DNA from: Ulva prolifera
Taxonomy: Eukaryota; Chlorophyta; Ulvophyceae; Ulvales; Ulvaceae
Reading direction: 5' to 3'
DNA length: 64,000 nucleotides
NCBI GenBank assembly: GCA_023078555.1
Contig: CM041201.1
Location: forward strand, 7,943,172-8,007,171
Shown here: positions 10,801-21,700 of the stretch, piece after piece
How the letters are laid out: every line of letters starts with the position of its first letter
How positions within the stretch are numbered: the stretch's first letter is position 1
Translations under genes and position numbers: made by a program
The notes under the pieces: model-generated
What the model saw: the letters and a program-made list of their open reading frames with translations, nothing else
Database searches by the model: none
What the model was told of the DNA's origin: nothing

Positions 10801-12378
10801 GCATCCACGGCCGAGATGTGTCACGAGGACAGATGTACAGCGGAGAGGCATGTAGCACCACAGGAACTGAGCCAGGCTGTGTCAGCATCCGGCGTGTCAC
10901 CTGCGCAGTGGTCACGGATGAAAGAATCTCGTCGATGTGCCGCGCATCAATCTAGCCGATGTAGTGGCCCTTCAGGGTGCACCCTGAACGCGTCGTTGCA
11001 TTCAGGCACAGGCGCTGGAGAGGCTGAGCTGGGTGTGCCCAGGTAGCGCCAGCGCCAAAGGAGCCCCCGCCTGTCCCCATCTAATTGTCGGCTGTGGGGT
11101 ATCCAGTCTCGCACTGACAGCTTGTGTGTGTTCCATGCGCACTGCTATGCCACGCTGCAGTCCGCGCTAGTAAGTGCACACCCGTGGCTGCTGGGCCGGG
11201 GTTGGGTCGCTTTGTAGCATTTCCAGGGCTGCCACCCCGAAATGAGATCTGGATATTCGGAATTGTTCTATGTGATCGGGCCCGATGACCCAACACCGCT
11301 GCTGGTGCTGCGATGCCCAAAAGCCACACCCGCCGCATGACTCCGCGAGCGGTGCCTGAGCGACCGGCATCGGAGCCCCCATACCGAGTCGACATCGTCT
11401 ACGCACGCCTAGATTGCATGCATCGCGCATGCGCATCAGCAGCCCACACCACCTGAGCGCCGCAGGCGGCGATTCTCCACCACACGGTGGTAGGGGCGCG
11501 GGGGGTCTGCCGGAGGTTTGCAACCGCTAGGGTGGGGGGTGCGCACCGGGCAGCACGGATCGGATGAGCGGCGCCGACGCGGCGGGCGGCGGCACGCCGC
11601 GGCGCGCCGCGTCGGCCTGCGCGGCCATGCTCACGTTGAGCACCTGCGCCGCGGAGGCGTCCCGGCAGGCGCACTGCTGCCGCGTGAGCAGCGCGCTCAG
11701 CGGCTCGCTGTGGCCGGCGCCGATCAGCATGCCCTCGACGTCCGTGGCCGCGGTGTCGCTCGCGGTGCCGCCGGTCGGGAAGGAGACGGTGCTCGCGTCG
11801 GAGCCGCGGTCGTGCACGTCGGAGGACTCGTTCCAGAGGACGTTGTTGGAGACGGAGCCGCCCTGGAGGGTGACGAGGCGGTGCATGCGGAGGCTGTCCT
11901 GGCGGCGGGGGCTGAGCACGTGCGAGGTGCCGCAGCGGGGGGAGTAGAGGACGCTGCTGGTGGATATCCGCGCGGCCGTCTCGAGAGGCGCGCTGTGGGC
12001 TCGGCTGTACACCGTGGACGCCGACTGCGGGCTCAGCACGAGGTCGAGCTTCTGGTTCGACTCCGCGAGGCTCTTGCGCCGGCGGCGGCGGCGGGAGATG
12101 GTGGTGCACGCAAGGAGCGCGAGGATGGCGAGCGCCGCTGCAGGGGCGGGTGTGAGGTTGGCGCATGCCCGTGGGTAGATGTGGCGACGCTGAGGGACTG
12201 CAGTGCTGATGCGACGTGCGGGAGGAGGGCGCACCTACGCCGCCGACGGCAAAGCCGATGACAATCGGCATGCTTGGGCTCATGGTGGGGATGGAGGGGT
12301 TGAAGACTGCTTTGGCAGTGCGCCAGGTGAGGCTGCTGTACGGCGCCAGCTGGGCGGGGCGAAAGGCCCACGCGCAGT
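7824..12378 (-). CDS. single-pass membrane pseudokinase (TKL/receptor-like)
   Basis: Exons in transcript order: 12378-12235, 12137-11547, 10798-10398, 10025-9798, 9441-9247, 8960-7824; phases agree; the 5' (extracellular) part was not found. A hydrophobic helix spans the first junction (IVIGFAVGGV + AALAILALLA), followed by a poly-Arg stop-transfer. The kinase fold is recognisable from HPNVL through the helix before the catalytic loop to APEVLSGG, DVYSFGVIMW and RPSFEQML. The catalytic positions are not kinase-like: no glycine loop, HVFQFE where VAVK is expected, HGSLRPAC for HRDLKPxN and ITGFLT for xxDFGL. The 378-residue tail is rich in Ala/Pro and S/T-P. It is therefore probably a scaffold or allosteric receptor. 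Ligand and partner are unknown. Confidence 0.75.
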
Positions 12379-14688
12379 CTGGTCAGCGTAAATACGACCC
12401 GCGCAGCATAACGCTGCTCATGTCATATTTAGCTGCAATGAAGAGGCGTTCGGTAGGTTCGGTGGCTGTAGACGTGGCGTGGCTGGCGAGTGCGCTTGGC
12501 TGTTTCGTAGAGCCACTGCAGACGGTCGCTGCGCGCTTGCTGTGCACTGGGACGGGCAGGAGCTGTCTGAGATCCAGGTCCAATCAGCGGAGATACCTGC
12601 AGTGCGCTCACATGTTTCGAGCCGGGCACAAATGTCGATCGCTGCTGCTTCGAGTGGAGGGTCCTACTCACATTCGACGTGCAAGCAGGCAACACGCCCG
12701 CAAGCCCAGCGCTTTCTACAGCACATACAGCAAGCAAGAAGCATATATGTGGCTGTAGTGAGCTACCATCGCGACGCCTGCTGCATCCGCGTCGACACTG
12801 CCTGACAAACGACGTGCATGGACTTACGCAGAGCCGTGAACATCTCGGATACCCGTACACGATGCCAAGAAGATATGCTAGAACGATGAACTCCTTGCAG
12901 AGCGCCTGGTCAGCGAGTTTCTGGCCTTGTCATGGATCCCCTAACGTCTGACAGTTGGGATGAGTTGGCCAGCTGCTTTCGGCTCACCGGGCACCTCCAC
13001 GCAGATGATCAATCAGACAGCAGAGATCCCCCGCTGACAGATATAGGAGGCATTTTCGTACTCTGAATGTCGCCCAGCCTATTTCAGCGCATCGTAGGGA
13101 GCCAGAGCTAGATCTGTGATGGCGCGGGCAAGCAGGTAGGCAGTGCTCCCGAATCCAATCCCATTCAGCTGTTAGCTTTACTTGGAGACGGATCGCGGGC
13201 TGAGTCGTCCTGCCAGCTATCTCACCTCCAGCCGTGTATCTGTCCTGCGCTTCTCCCCTGATTTCAGTCTGCGATGTTTCGAACGGTCTTCAGCATCGAA
13301 TTGTTCGTGCCAGCGCTGGGCGTGTGGCGTGGTCTCACCCGCGGCCCTCCGGCACCACTCTTTGTATATCGAAACGCAGACTCTATGGCTACGTAGATAC
13401 AGCTGCGCAGATTCAGGCTGTCTGATCGAGCAGCGCAGCAGGCACCTCCACGTCGTCGCGGGCACGGTTGAACACACAGACGACACTTGCACGGCAGCTA
13501 TACACACAGCCACGCAACGTCCAGACACCCACCAAGCCTACCATCGTGTGGGCGTGTTGGGGCAGCTTGGTGCCTCGTCTACAGGGATCCGTGCACGAGG
13601 CACGCGCCACTCTTAGTGTTCGTGCCTCGCGCCTCCAAGTTTGCCGCATGCTGGTGTCAAATACATCGCCGGGAGCTTGCGAGCTGCGATGAGCATACGC
13701 ATGGGGGACACCATGATGCGTCGACTATGCATGGGGGTATTACCTCACGAAGTCGAGATCGTCCGTCAGCAGAGCTGCGCCCGATGCATTCGCGTCCAGC
13801 ATCGTGCTTCGCGATGAGCTCATGCCGCGGCATGCCGGCGCGAGGTTGCTCGGTCAGCCTACGTAGAGGCCTACGCGCAACTACGTTATAACGCGTTACC
13901 GTACAGCCTGGAACGCTTTCCGCAGGCGACTCCGCGCATGCTTCGCGCGACATGCATGAACGGTCGGTCTGTGAACGGCCGTGTTGAGGAACAATTTTCA
14001 CGAGTGCATGGCAGGGCGCCACGACAGACTACGCGGCTTCCGACGGCCGCACATGTTGTACACATGTGTGCGACAAGGACACAGTTCATATGAATATTCA
14101 AGGGGCAGGTAGCCGGAGAAGCTGCCTCTGGCCCTGCATGCAGATGCGCAACAAGTCAAACGAACATCACCGCATCGGAGCCATCCCAGCCGTCCGGACG
14201 CTGCAGCCATGGCAACGGTGCGGCACGCATATGGACGAGGCTGAGCTCGGAGGCCACCGCCCACCGCGATTCAGCATCGACCAGTGAGTTTGCGCCCTCG
14301 CGAGGGCGCATATGCGGCCACCCCGCTATGGCAATCCAGTGATATGGGCGCTATACCACTGGATCCTTGCACGTCGTGGCCAAATAGCGACCCACTAGGT
14401 CACATTTAAATTGCCCTGGTTGTCACTGACACACTTCTCAGCATGCTGCAGGCATCGTCCCCTTAAATTTGTCTTCTTCTCCCGCCCCCCGAGGTGATGC
14501 ATGAGGTCAGGGCCCTACTTGTAGGGTACCTGCCAAGCGTGGCATATGGGCAAATGTCCATTGCCTTGAGCTGCATGCTGAGAGCAGAGCGCTTTGCCAT
14601 GGTGCCCCGGCTGGGGACGCAAGAGTACTACAGCTGAACATTCATGATCAGCTGCTACACACGCACACACACCCACACCACACGCAGG

Positions 14689-14709
14689 CAGCAGCAGCAG
14701 CAGCAGCAG
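14689..14709 (+). repeat. (CAG)7 microsatellite
   Basis: Seven perfect CAG units, preceded by a CA-rich stretch from about 14657. Intergenic; the poly-Leu and poly-Gln frames it creates are not convincing genes. Confidence 0.9.
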
Positions 14710-16241
14710 GCGGGCATTTGCAAAGAGGTGCACTGCCTCATCAATCATGCAACTGCCCGAACCGACCACCAAACGTTGCGCGGGCATTGCAATGCATCGG
14801 CCATGCATGGTGTGACAGCAAACGCGGATCAGCACGCAGCCCTTCCTGGCTTCTGCGGTTGCTTGTGAGCCTACTTGTGAGCCCGTTTGTGAGTCCCATC
14901 AGCCTGGCTCAGGCCCAGGATGTATACAAGATTACATGGACAATACAAAATGCATGGAGTCGGCTGAGACACTGCCATCATATGCTTAGGCCCTGTGCAG
15001 GAGGCGGTTGTGGAAGAAGGAACAGTCTGCCCTGATGAACCTTGCTCAACCTTGCACGTGATATGTCTGCAGCTCCTACAGCGCTCAGGGCCCATGCATG
15101 GGTGCGGCTGCCAGTGCTTGCGGGAAGGATAGACGATCTTGCCTCACCAAATCAATGCGGCATTGACTACATACGATAGGATGGCCTGTTCATGTCCAAG
15201 CGGTTTGTAACCCCTGCAAAGGGAGCCAGCAGCAACCATTGACTCGCCTGCAAGGCCCCTGCGCGTGTGTTTTACCTTGATGCACAGTTTTACCTTAAAG
15301 CACAGTCCCTCCTCAGGGTTCCCTTTTCACCAGAGCGCGGCTGTCAATGGAAGCCATCCAAGACAAAGGGTTTCGCCTCCCCCTCGTTTGTTTCTGCGGG
15401 GCGTGCAAACTGCGGCCGTTCGCAGACAAAGGTCTACGAGCATGTACAACTGCAATAAATCAGAACAGTGCAGACGTATATACTGTCACCATCAGCGCCC
15501 CATGCTACCTGTTGCCAACTGCCACAGCTCATACTCGCACATGATGGAAGCTTGTGATTAGAGGCTGGAGCGTCTCAACTCCCTCGCGATAATGACTACA
15601 TGCTTCTAGAAGTTGCAGAATCCATCCCTGCCTCAAACTTGAAGCCCCGGCAACTGAGCCTTTTCAAGCAAAAGCCTTGAAGTAGAGGCGGCTGCAGCAG
15701 TGGGGCGTGCCTGCAGCGCACTGCAGGCACACTGCGCTCCCCGGTGACCATCAGTAAGGTGCAAATCAGACGGCACCCTGAACTTGTAAGTTTCGTGTCT
15801 GTCTCTGCCTCTAGCTGCATACATGTGCCCTGCCGATGCAAAGCTCCTATGCAAAGCTTTGCTGCCGGGCAAGCTGCCATCATCACGTGGCATCAGGCAT
15901 TTCCGGCATCAGACAGCTCAAGCAAATTGCAAATCGAAATCGCCTTGACGCCACCACTCTACCCGCCCCCTATCATCGCCTATCAAAGATGATGGAACCG
16001 CAGCAGGTAGCTGAGTGTCCCTACATGAGAGGTGCGCCAATCGGTGTGGCGCGGCCGGCACTGCTCCCGGCATCTCTCAGCCGCTCGGACCCCCTCGCTG
16101 AACACGCATCCATGCACAGCCTGCGCGCAATTGCCCGTCCCTTGAGCCTCGCACCTGCCCACGAAAAGGGTGCCAGCCACAGCGCGCACAGCATGTGACA
16201 CAGCACAGCAAACATCAAATATGCACAGGCCCCATCGACTC

Positions 16242-16244
<3 letters not shown>

Positions 16245-16273
<29 letters not shown>
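16245..16273 (+). repeat. C29 homopolymer
   Basis: Twenty-nine consecutive C residues, about 290 bp downstream of the dehydrogenase stop on that gene's strand (G29 in its sense). Length may be unstable in the assembly. Confidence 0.9.
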
Positions 16274-16562
16274 ACAGCCCCGCGCTACCCGTCGGCGCAT
16301 GCACAGGACGCCGCATGGGGCCACGCTGCGTGGCGTGCACAATTCACCAGTCGCAGAGCACAGCACGCGGCAGCAGCGCTGGGCTCGCCTGGCCATTCAC
16401 TGCGAGGACAGGCCGCGCGTCCGGAGGCTGCGTGTATGGTGCAGGGGCCGCCGCCACCAACGGGGTGTTCAGCCAGCGCCAACGGCGCAGGGGCTGACGT
16501 GGTGACACTGCGGCGAGGGCAGAGAGCAGCAGCGGGGCAGCCATGCATGCGCCGGCGGGGCC

Positions 16563-18137
16563 TCACACGCGCTGCTGCATAGCAGACGTGTTGAACCAGT
16601 TTGTGAGGGACAGGCCGCCGTCCACAGCCAGGAACTGCCCTGCATGTGGTCAATTCGAGTGATCAACATGTCACGATGATATACACCCTTTCCAAGCTGA
16701 TACCGGTGATGCACGGCCATCCCTACCAGCTGGTTGGTAGTGGCACGAGCGTTGCCGCAACCCACCTTCAGGGGTGCTGCAGGCGGTCATGGTCACCACA
16801 TCCTGTCAGCCATCCCCCCAATTGGTGCCCGTTTTCAGGTGTTCAGGTGCTCGGTGACGCTGTTCTCCCTCGACAAAGCAGTCCAGCTACCGGCAATGAC
16901 TGCTGTGGAGCGCAGGGCATCCCGCACCCGTGATGAACGACGCGAGCTTTGCCGACGCGAGGAACAGCGCGGCGGGGACGACCTCCTCCGGGCGGCCGCA
17001 GCGGCCGAGGGGGTGCGCGGGGCCGCGGCGCGCCGCGTACGCGTCCGGCGGCATGCCGGCGCCGGCGGCCATGCGGTCGAGGGCGGCGGTGTGGATGCAT
17101 GCGGGGAGGACGGCGTTGACGCGGACGCCGCGGGGCGCGAGCGCGAGGGCGTGGTTGCGCAGGAGCGCGTGCTGCGCGGCCTTGGCGACGTTGAAGGGGG
17201 CCGTGCGTGGCCAGGGGACCTCGCTCGCGACGGAGGAGATGACGACGATGCAGCCGGAGGACTGCCCGAGGGCTTCTTGGGTGGCCTGGGAACATGCTGA
17301 TTATGGTTGACCGACGGGTGCGTGACAAGGGCAAGGTCGAGGAGGCACTGCAGGGTGTGTGGCATCTGGGATACATGCACGCATGCTGGCAGTGGTGCTC
17401 AACTGCGGCCACGCTACCCGGTCAAACATTCTGCAGAAATAACAATTTGGGTGGGGTTGGGATGCAGGATACGAGACTGCTTCGAGAAACGTTTCGATGA
17501 GGTGTTGAGACCTACCTGGATCAGAGTTTCTGTGCCTAGGACATGGACACGTTGCAGCTGTTCGTGAGTGGCAGCCTCGCTCAGGTACTCGGGTGTGCTG
17601 TTTGCAGCTGAGATGACGAGCACATCAAGCCCTCCAAGGTGTTCGATGGCTGCGTCAGCGGCGGCCTTGATGGAGTCCTGGTCCGCAAGGTCGCCTGTGA
17701 TCGGGTGGGCAGGTGGATCTGTGATTGTTGCTGCAGCAGCCTCGAGCCTCTCCCGCCCTCGGGCAACCATTGCCACAGAGGCGCCATACGCAGCCGCTTG
17801 TTTTGCAAACAGTAAGCCATGCCCATCGGACGCCCCTGTACAAGGCATGCCGTCAGTGTGTGTGGGAGGTCGAGCCACAACGGGCAACACTGAAACTCGG
17901 ATGATCGTACCAAATATTCACACTTGCTAATAACGCCAAGGCTAGAGCGATGGCTGTGCAGGATGAAGCACTACAGATTCACTGAGCTTGCGCTGTTCAA
18001 GTTTTGTGCTCTGATGCCTTGGCACGCATCTTGGTCACGAGGAGCGCGGAGGGGTGCAGCAACACTCCAGGCCTCGCGAGGTTGTGCGCACCTACAATCA
18101 ACACTTTCTTGCCTTTGAGGCCGTATATATCATCCAT
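16563..18137 (-). CDS. classical short-chain dehydrogenase/reductase, Tyr-to-Phe variant
   Basis: SDRs bind NAD(P)H and reduce or oxidise carbonyl groups. Four phase-consistent exons: 18137-18092, 17835-17516, 17285-16928, 16639-16563; 801 bp, 266 aa, the usual length. MDDIYGLKGKKVLIVG starts the Rossmann fold; the glycine motif is GASDGHG (16-22) and VAMVARGRERL gives the second strand. The C-terminal half has IVVISSVAS, PRGVRVNAVLPA, RPEEV and the classical end ITGQFLAVDGG. The catalytic YxxxK reads FNVAK: Phe153 (codon TTC) replaces Tyr, while Lys157 and Ser139/140 are kept. Substrate not predictable. A TATATAAG lies only a few bases 5' of the ATG, unusually close for a TATA box. Confidence 0.85.
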
Positions 18138-18746
18138 ACTTATATAAGCTATAACAGCGGCGCGACGGAAATTGGCGGAGTTTCCAGTGACCCACTGACA
18201 CAGTTTGACTGGCGTTTGTCACAAGCAGCAGAGACCAGCATCAGCATGACGCGCAGCAGAAAGCAAACGCCGGTGTGATCTTACAAGAACATCCGCGTGC
18301 GTCTCAGCCGGACTGAGCGAGCAGTGGCCTGTATCGTAATAGGATGGCTTGCGACATCCTCAGCGCTGACCACAGCTACACCATGCATGGCTATGACGTG
18401 GGCGCATTTGCATGCCTTACTATACTGCAGCCCTTTGCGGCAGTAGTAAGTCCCTACCATATCAACGACGTATGAACTCGTGCTACCGCGGGCGTTCGTC
18501 TCAGCTGTACAGAGGTCAATCCGGTGAGCCCATCACCCGTTGCTTGGACGTGGGCAGCAAAGCAGTGCAACAGGCGACGCATTGCTCACGCGATGCAGGT
18601 CCAGCTCTGCCTACGTCAGCACAATCAGGCGATTTACAATTCAACAAACCAGCCTCGAGTCACAGCCTCTCAAGCAGATTCAAACAGCACTCTCAGCACG
18701 ATCACAGGCACCAACACTCCCCCCACCCACACACGCGCCAACACAC
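18138..18746. other. spacer between dehydrogenase start and RPC2 stop
   Basis: Both neighbours are on the minus strand, so this holds the RPC2 3' region and the dehydrogenase promoter. A minus-strand TGTAA about 110 bp past the RPC2 stop (plus-strand TTACA near 18634) is a plausible chlorophyte-type poly(A) signal. No gene seen. Confidence 0.45.
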
Positions 18747-21700
18747 TCACACATCCTTCAGCGTGATCCGAGGCACAATGTTCATCGCCTGCAACTCCTG
18801 GAACAGCAGCTTGCAGGCGTACGGCATCTTGACAGCCGCCATGTGCTCCGCAGTCTTGTCCACCGGAGACACCGCCTGCTTCTTCTTGGCATCGTACCAC
18901 CCCAGCAGCCCGGAGCGGCCGTCCACGTACGCCGTGAATAAATCCGACGAGATCATCAGCCGCTCGAGCAGCAGGTTACTGCAAACAGAGCCCCCCCCCG
19001 TCAGCATGCCCTGAATTCACGCTCATCTCCACACAATCAGCCCCTGCACGGTCAGCAAAACAAACATGCGACACCGCTACACGTAATCGGCACGATTCAA
19101 TGCACCAGACCGCGCGCCGATGTCGCGTGCCGCAATCAGGCGTAAGGCTGCGCTCCCCTGGGCCTCTGGCGGCGGCATGGCACGGCATGGTGGCGTAGGG
19201 GCCGCACCTGGCGCCGTACGCGACGAGGCAGTCACGCTCCATCTCCCCGAGACGCAGGCCGCCGTCGCGCGAGCGGCCCTCTGTGGGCTGCCTCGTGAGC
19301 GTGACGCGGGGGCCGCGTGCGCGAGCGTGCACCTTGTCCAGCACCATGTGCTTCAGCTTCTGGTAGTAGATCGGGCCCATGAAGATGTGCGCCTCGAGTG
19401 GCTCCCCTGCAGCCACTGCCGCGTGTCACACACTCGCCTCTGCATAGTGTCGAGGGGGCGGCGCAGAGCCGCTAAAAACCGACGCGAAGTTTCCGGCGCT
19501 TGCCACGGGACGTGTGCGGCCTCGGGCGCACAAACAGTGCGCTGCGCACCGGCCCCAGGGTACCCAGGCGAAGCCCTCGACAGCGCATCAACGCAGACAC
19601 CGGCTCTAGCGAGCCGACGGCGATATGATCCCGCAGGGGTGGGGCATGGCGGCGCAAGCAGAGAGAGGGGGGGGGGGGGGGGCACGCACCGGTGATGCCG
19701 GAGGTCATGAGGTCCTTGCCGGAGTAGCTGAAGCCCTTGGCCACGAGCTCCTTGCAGATGTCCTCGACACGGTGCGCGAGGCCGGAGTCCTCCCCAAAGG
19801 CGCCGCCGTAGTGGAAGGCCCCGGTGAGCACGGCGGCCTTGGAGCCGAGGAGCTCGATCATCTTGCCGACGGTCATGCGGCTCGGGAAGCCGTGGGGGTT
19901 CATGATGAGGTCCGGGCAGATGCCGGCGGTGCTGAAGGGGAAGTCCTCCTGCGGCACGATCAGCCCGACGACGCCCTTCTGGCCGTGCCGGGAGCTGAAC
20001 TTGTCGCCGAGCTCCGGGCGCCTGCATGGGGTGATGTGGGGATGGTTCACGCGTATGATCGGCCGCGGCCGCAACGGACGTACCCTGATGATATGTGTAA
20101 CAGCGTGCGCGTCACACCGGCCGCTGCGCGCGGCACGCTACGATCTGCACTGACATGGTGAGAGCAGCGTGCCTTTGCGGTTTAGGGTTATGCCAGGAGC
20201 AGGCGCGCAGCACCTAGGTTCAAGCACGCGTGGTCACTGTTTGCGGCACAGCCGCAAAAAGTAGGATGCCTTCAACGGCAGAGTTGCATTGAAACGCGCC
20301 TCCTTCAATAAGAAACGTTCCAAACACGTTTCTTTTGTTAACGTTTCTTATGTCAACACGATTCAATGCAACTCTGTCAATGGTGCACATCATCGCATGG
20401 GGACTGCCAAAACTGTGGGGCGAGCGTCAGCCGGAGAGAGATCGGCTCTCTGGCCCCACGCCCGAGCACGCACGAGGGCGGGCTACTGATGCAGGGCAGC
20501 ACGGAGCCAGGCGCTGCGCTTCGGTGTGTCTGATGCACCCGCCCGCCCGCCCGGGGATCGCCCGAAAGCAACGCGCAGCACGCATGCCGAGCGGCGGCCA
20601 CAGCGCACATGCCTGACAGCAACCTCTGCTGTGCATAGCCGCGCAGCTCAGGCTGCGTCAATACACAGGAAACTCAACAGTGAATGGATCGGGGAGGCTT
20701 GGGAGAGGGGCGCGCACCGGACGTGGCGGACCTGCGTCTTGACGAGCAGGAAGGAGTCGTCGTTGCTGGACAGCAGCACCCGCCCCACGACGGGCGTCTC
20801 GCCGGCGACGCCCTTGTAGCGCGAGTCCTGCGGCCGGTAGAAGTCGTCGCGGTGCACCGCCTCGCCGACGGCGTCGCGGATGTTGGTCGGCGTCTGCTTG
20901 CACACGTACGTGTCGCCTGCACGCCGCGACGGCCCCGTGACCACCCCTCAGCCACCGCAACCGCGTGTGCGGGCCACCCACGGGCGCCGGAAGGCCTTGC
21001 CGTAAAGAGGGGGGCCGCACCGGGGCTGATGACGCGGCCGACGGCGGTGAGGCCGTCGCTCTCGAGCAGCTGGTACCCCCCGACGCGGGCCGCCGGCACC
21101 GGCGCCATGACGCGGTCCGCGGTGCGATTGGGGTACTTCTTGAGGGTGGCCTTGTAGGTGTGGTGCACGATGCAGCGGCCGAAGCCGCGGTCGAGCGAGG
21201 CCTTGTTCATGATGATCGCATCCTGCACGGCGCGGGCGGGGAGGTGCTCGGCTGCTGCAGATCGGGGTGACTCGGAGGCGCACACAAGACTCTTGACTGA
21301 TGAATTGAACTTGGAGGGGGGGGGGGGGGGGGGAGGGGGGGGGCTCGTGCCTCCTGTTTGCTCATTCAGCACGTATGCGCGCAACAGCAGGCCCCGAGAC
21401 GGTGAGAGCGCTTGACCAAGACAACTTACAACTTACTCGCTGTGTGGGGCTTGTAATACGGAACACGAAGAGTACGCCCAGAACGTTGCCAGGTATAGGT
21501 ATGTGGACTTGAAGAACCAAGTTGTTGAACCAATCTGGATATGGCTCAGTAACGCACTCTGGATATGGCTCAGTAAATCTTCATGACCTGCTTTGCTGTA
21601 CATGTTCATGCATGGCAGGAGGAGCAGGAGGGCAAGCACGAGGTATTGAGATCATGCAGATGGCTGAGAGCTGGATGATGCCTGCGTTGGTGTTGGTTGG

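Larger units (their letters stand above)
12379..16562. other. 4.2-kb stretch without an assignable gene
   Basis: Missing 5' exons of the pseudokinase are expected in the first kilobase but could not be recognised. Otherwise only short frames were seen. It contains a (CAG)7 run at 14689-14709 and a C29 tract at 16245-16273 beyond the dehydrogenase 3' end. No tRNA or rRNA signature noticed. Confidence 0.4.

Noticed and set aside
16170..16505. Poly-proline protein
   Set aside because: The proline run is only the translation of the C29 homopolymer.
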